Position numbers and translations under genes: made by a program. A stretch of DNA of 6,783 nucleotides from Desulfuromonadales bacterium. GTDB lineage: Bacteria; Desulfobacterota; Desulfuromonadia; Desulfuromonadales; BM103. Positions 6,338 to 6,783 of the stretch are shown piece after piece. Numbering within the stretch: the first letter of the stretch is position 1; every line of letters begins with the position of its first letter. Below the pieces are notes generated by a model. It did not search any database. It worked only from the letters and a program-made list of their open reading frames with translations, and was not told where the DNA came from. The stretch is taken from the NCBI GenBank assembly GCA_029859485.1, contig JAOUDB010000146.1:1-6783 (forward strand), given 5' to 3'.

Positions 6338-6783
6338 ATGGCAAGGACCGCTACGATTAATCGTAGTACCAAAGAGACCAGCATTAAATTAACGCTCGAG
6401 TTGGATGGTCGCGGGGAGCACCAGGTTGAATCTGGAGTGCCTTTCTTCGATCATATGTTGACCCAGATCGCTCGCCACGGTTTTTTCGATCTGCAACTCG
6501 ACGCAAAAGGCGACCTGGAGATAGATGCCCACCACACGGTTGAGGATGTCGGTATCTGTCTCGGTGAAGCTTTCAAAAAAGCGCTCGGTGACAAGGCCGG
6601 GATCCGTCGATACGGCCGAGGCACCATGCCGATGCATGAAGCGCTGGCAGCGGTTATCCTTGATTTCTCGGGGCGTCCCTTCCTGGTCTTCAATGTGCCC
6701 CTGCCGAAAGCCCAGGTCGGCAACTTCGAGCTGGAACTGGTCGAAGAGTTTTTTACCGCCTTCTGTAACCACTCCGGAGCCAA
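6338..6783 (+). CDS. hisB: Imidazoleglycerol-phosphate dehydratase HisB (3' end outside window)
   Basis: Manganese-dependent enzyme that dehydrates imidazoleglycerol phosphate to imidazoleacetol phosphate, the sixth step of histidine synthesis. The frame starts at ATG 6338 behind GGAGG and stays open to the window edge: 148 complete codons of an expected 195 or so. Metal-site motifs are visible: FFDHM with His39, and HHTVED at 65-70. Also present are RRYGRG at 90-95, DFSGRPF at 109-115, and ELVEEFF with NHSGA at the edge; the second HHxxE metal motif should lie downstream. The N-terminus ([14 protein letters not shown]) is that of the single-domain dehydratase, so this is not the E. coli-type fusion with histidinol-phosphatase at its N-terminus. 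An oddity is PMHE at 98-101, where most relatives I recall have PMDE. It is separated from hisD by 185 nt, with other his genes probably downstream. Confidence 0.96.
   Translation, partial: MARTATINRSTKETSIKLTLELDGRGEHQVESGVPFFDHMLTQIARHGFFDLQLDAKGDLEIDAHHTVEDVGICLGEAFKKALGDKAGIRRYGRGTMPMHEALAAVILDFSGRPFLVFNVPLPKAQVGNFELELVEEFFTAFCNHSGA

Overview
The window is a tightly packed, all-plus-strand housekeeping gene block: thyX, prfA, prmC, murA, hisG, hisD and the first two thirds of hisB, which runs off the right edge. The gene order prfA-prmC-murA-hisG-hisD-hisB, moderately high G+C (roughly mid-50s % by eye), a short-form HisG and the sequence character of the proteins suggest a member of the Desulfuromonadia (Geobacter / Desulfuromonas / Pelobacter-like, formerly Deltaproteobacteria). 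This assignment rests on remembered gene order and protein resemblance, not on a search.

Layout. Positions 1-44 are the unassigned 5' edge. thyX (60-746) makes dTMP with a flavin. After a 65-nt gap comes prfA (812-1879, release factor RF1), then 17 nt later prmC (1897-2748, the methyltransferase that modifies the RF1 GGQ glutamine). A 76-nt gap leads to murA (2825-4078, first committed step of peptidoglycan synthesis). A 91-nt gap with two overlapping small hairpins and a possible 23-codon ORF precedes hisG (4170-4832). hisD (4857-6152) follows 24 nt later behind a strong ribosome binding site. The hisD-hisB gap is unusually large for this cluster (185 nt). It holds an imperfect long inverted repeat of the 'CCACGAAG...CTTCGTGG' type, flanked by an 8-bp direct repeat. 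hisB starts at 6338 and is incomplete. No stretch longer than 300 nt lacks a gene.

Function. prfA and prmC form an enzyme-substrate pair in translation termination. hisG, hisD and hisB catalyse the first step, the last two oxidation steps and the dehydratase step of histidine synthesis, and other his genes probably follow downstream. The short HisG implies a HisZ subunit encoded elsewhere. thyX and murA belong to unrelated pathways (dTMP and cell wall) and are simply part of the co-directional block.

I found no sign of a novel defence, mobile-gene or RNA-guided system. The least ordinary items are the palindromic element between hisD and hisB with its possible target-site duplication, the short ORF and hairpins before a hisG that lacks a Shine-Dalgarno sequence, and a cysteine cluster in ThyX. 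Several well-known family residues are intact in every enzyme, so all seven genes look functional as far as they can be read.
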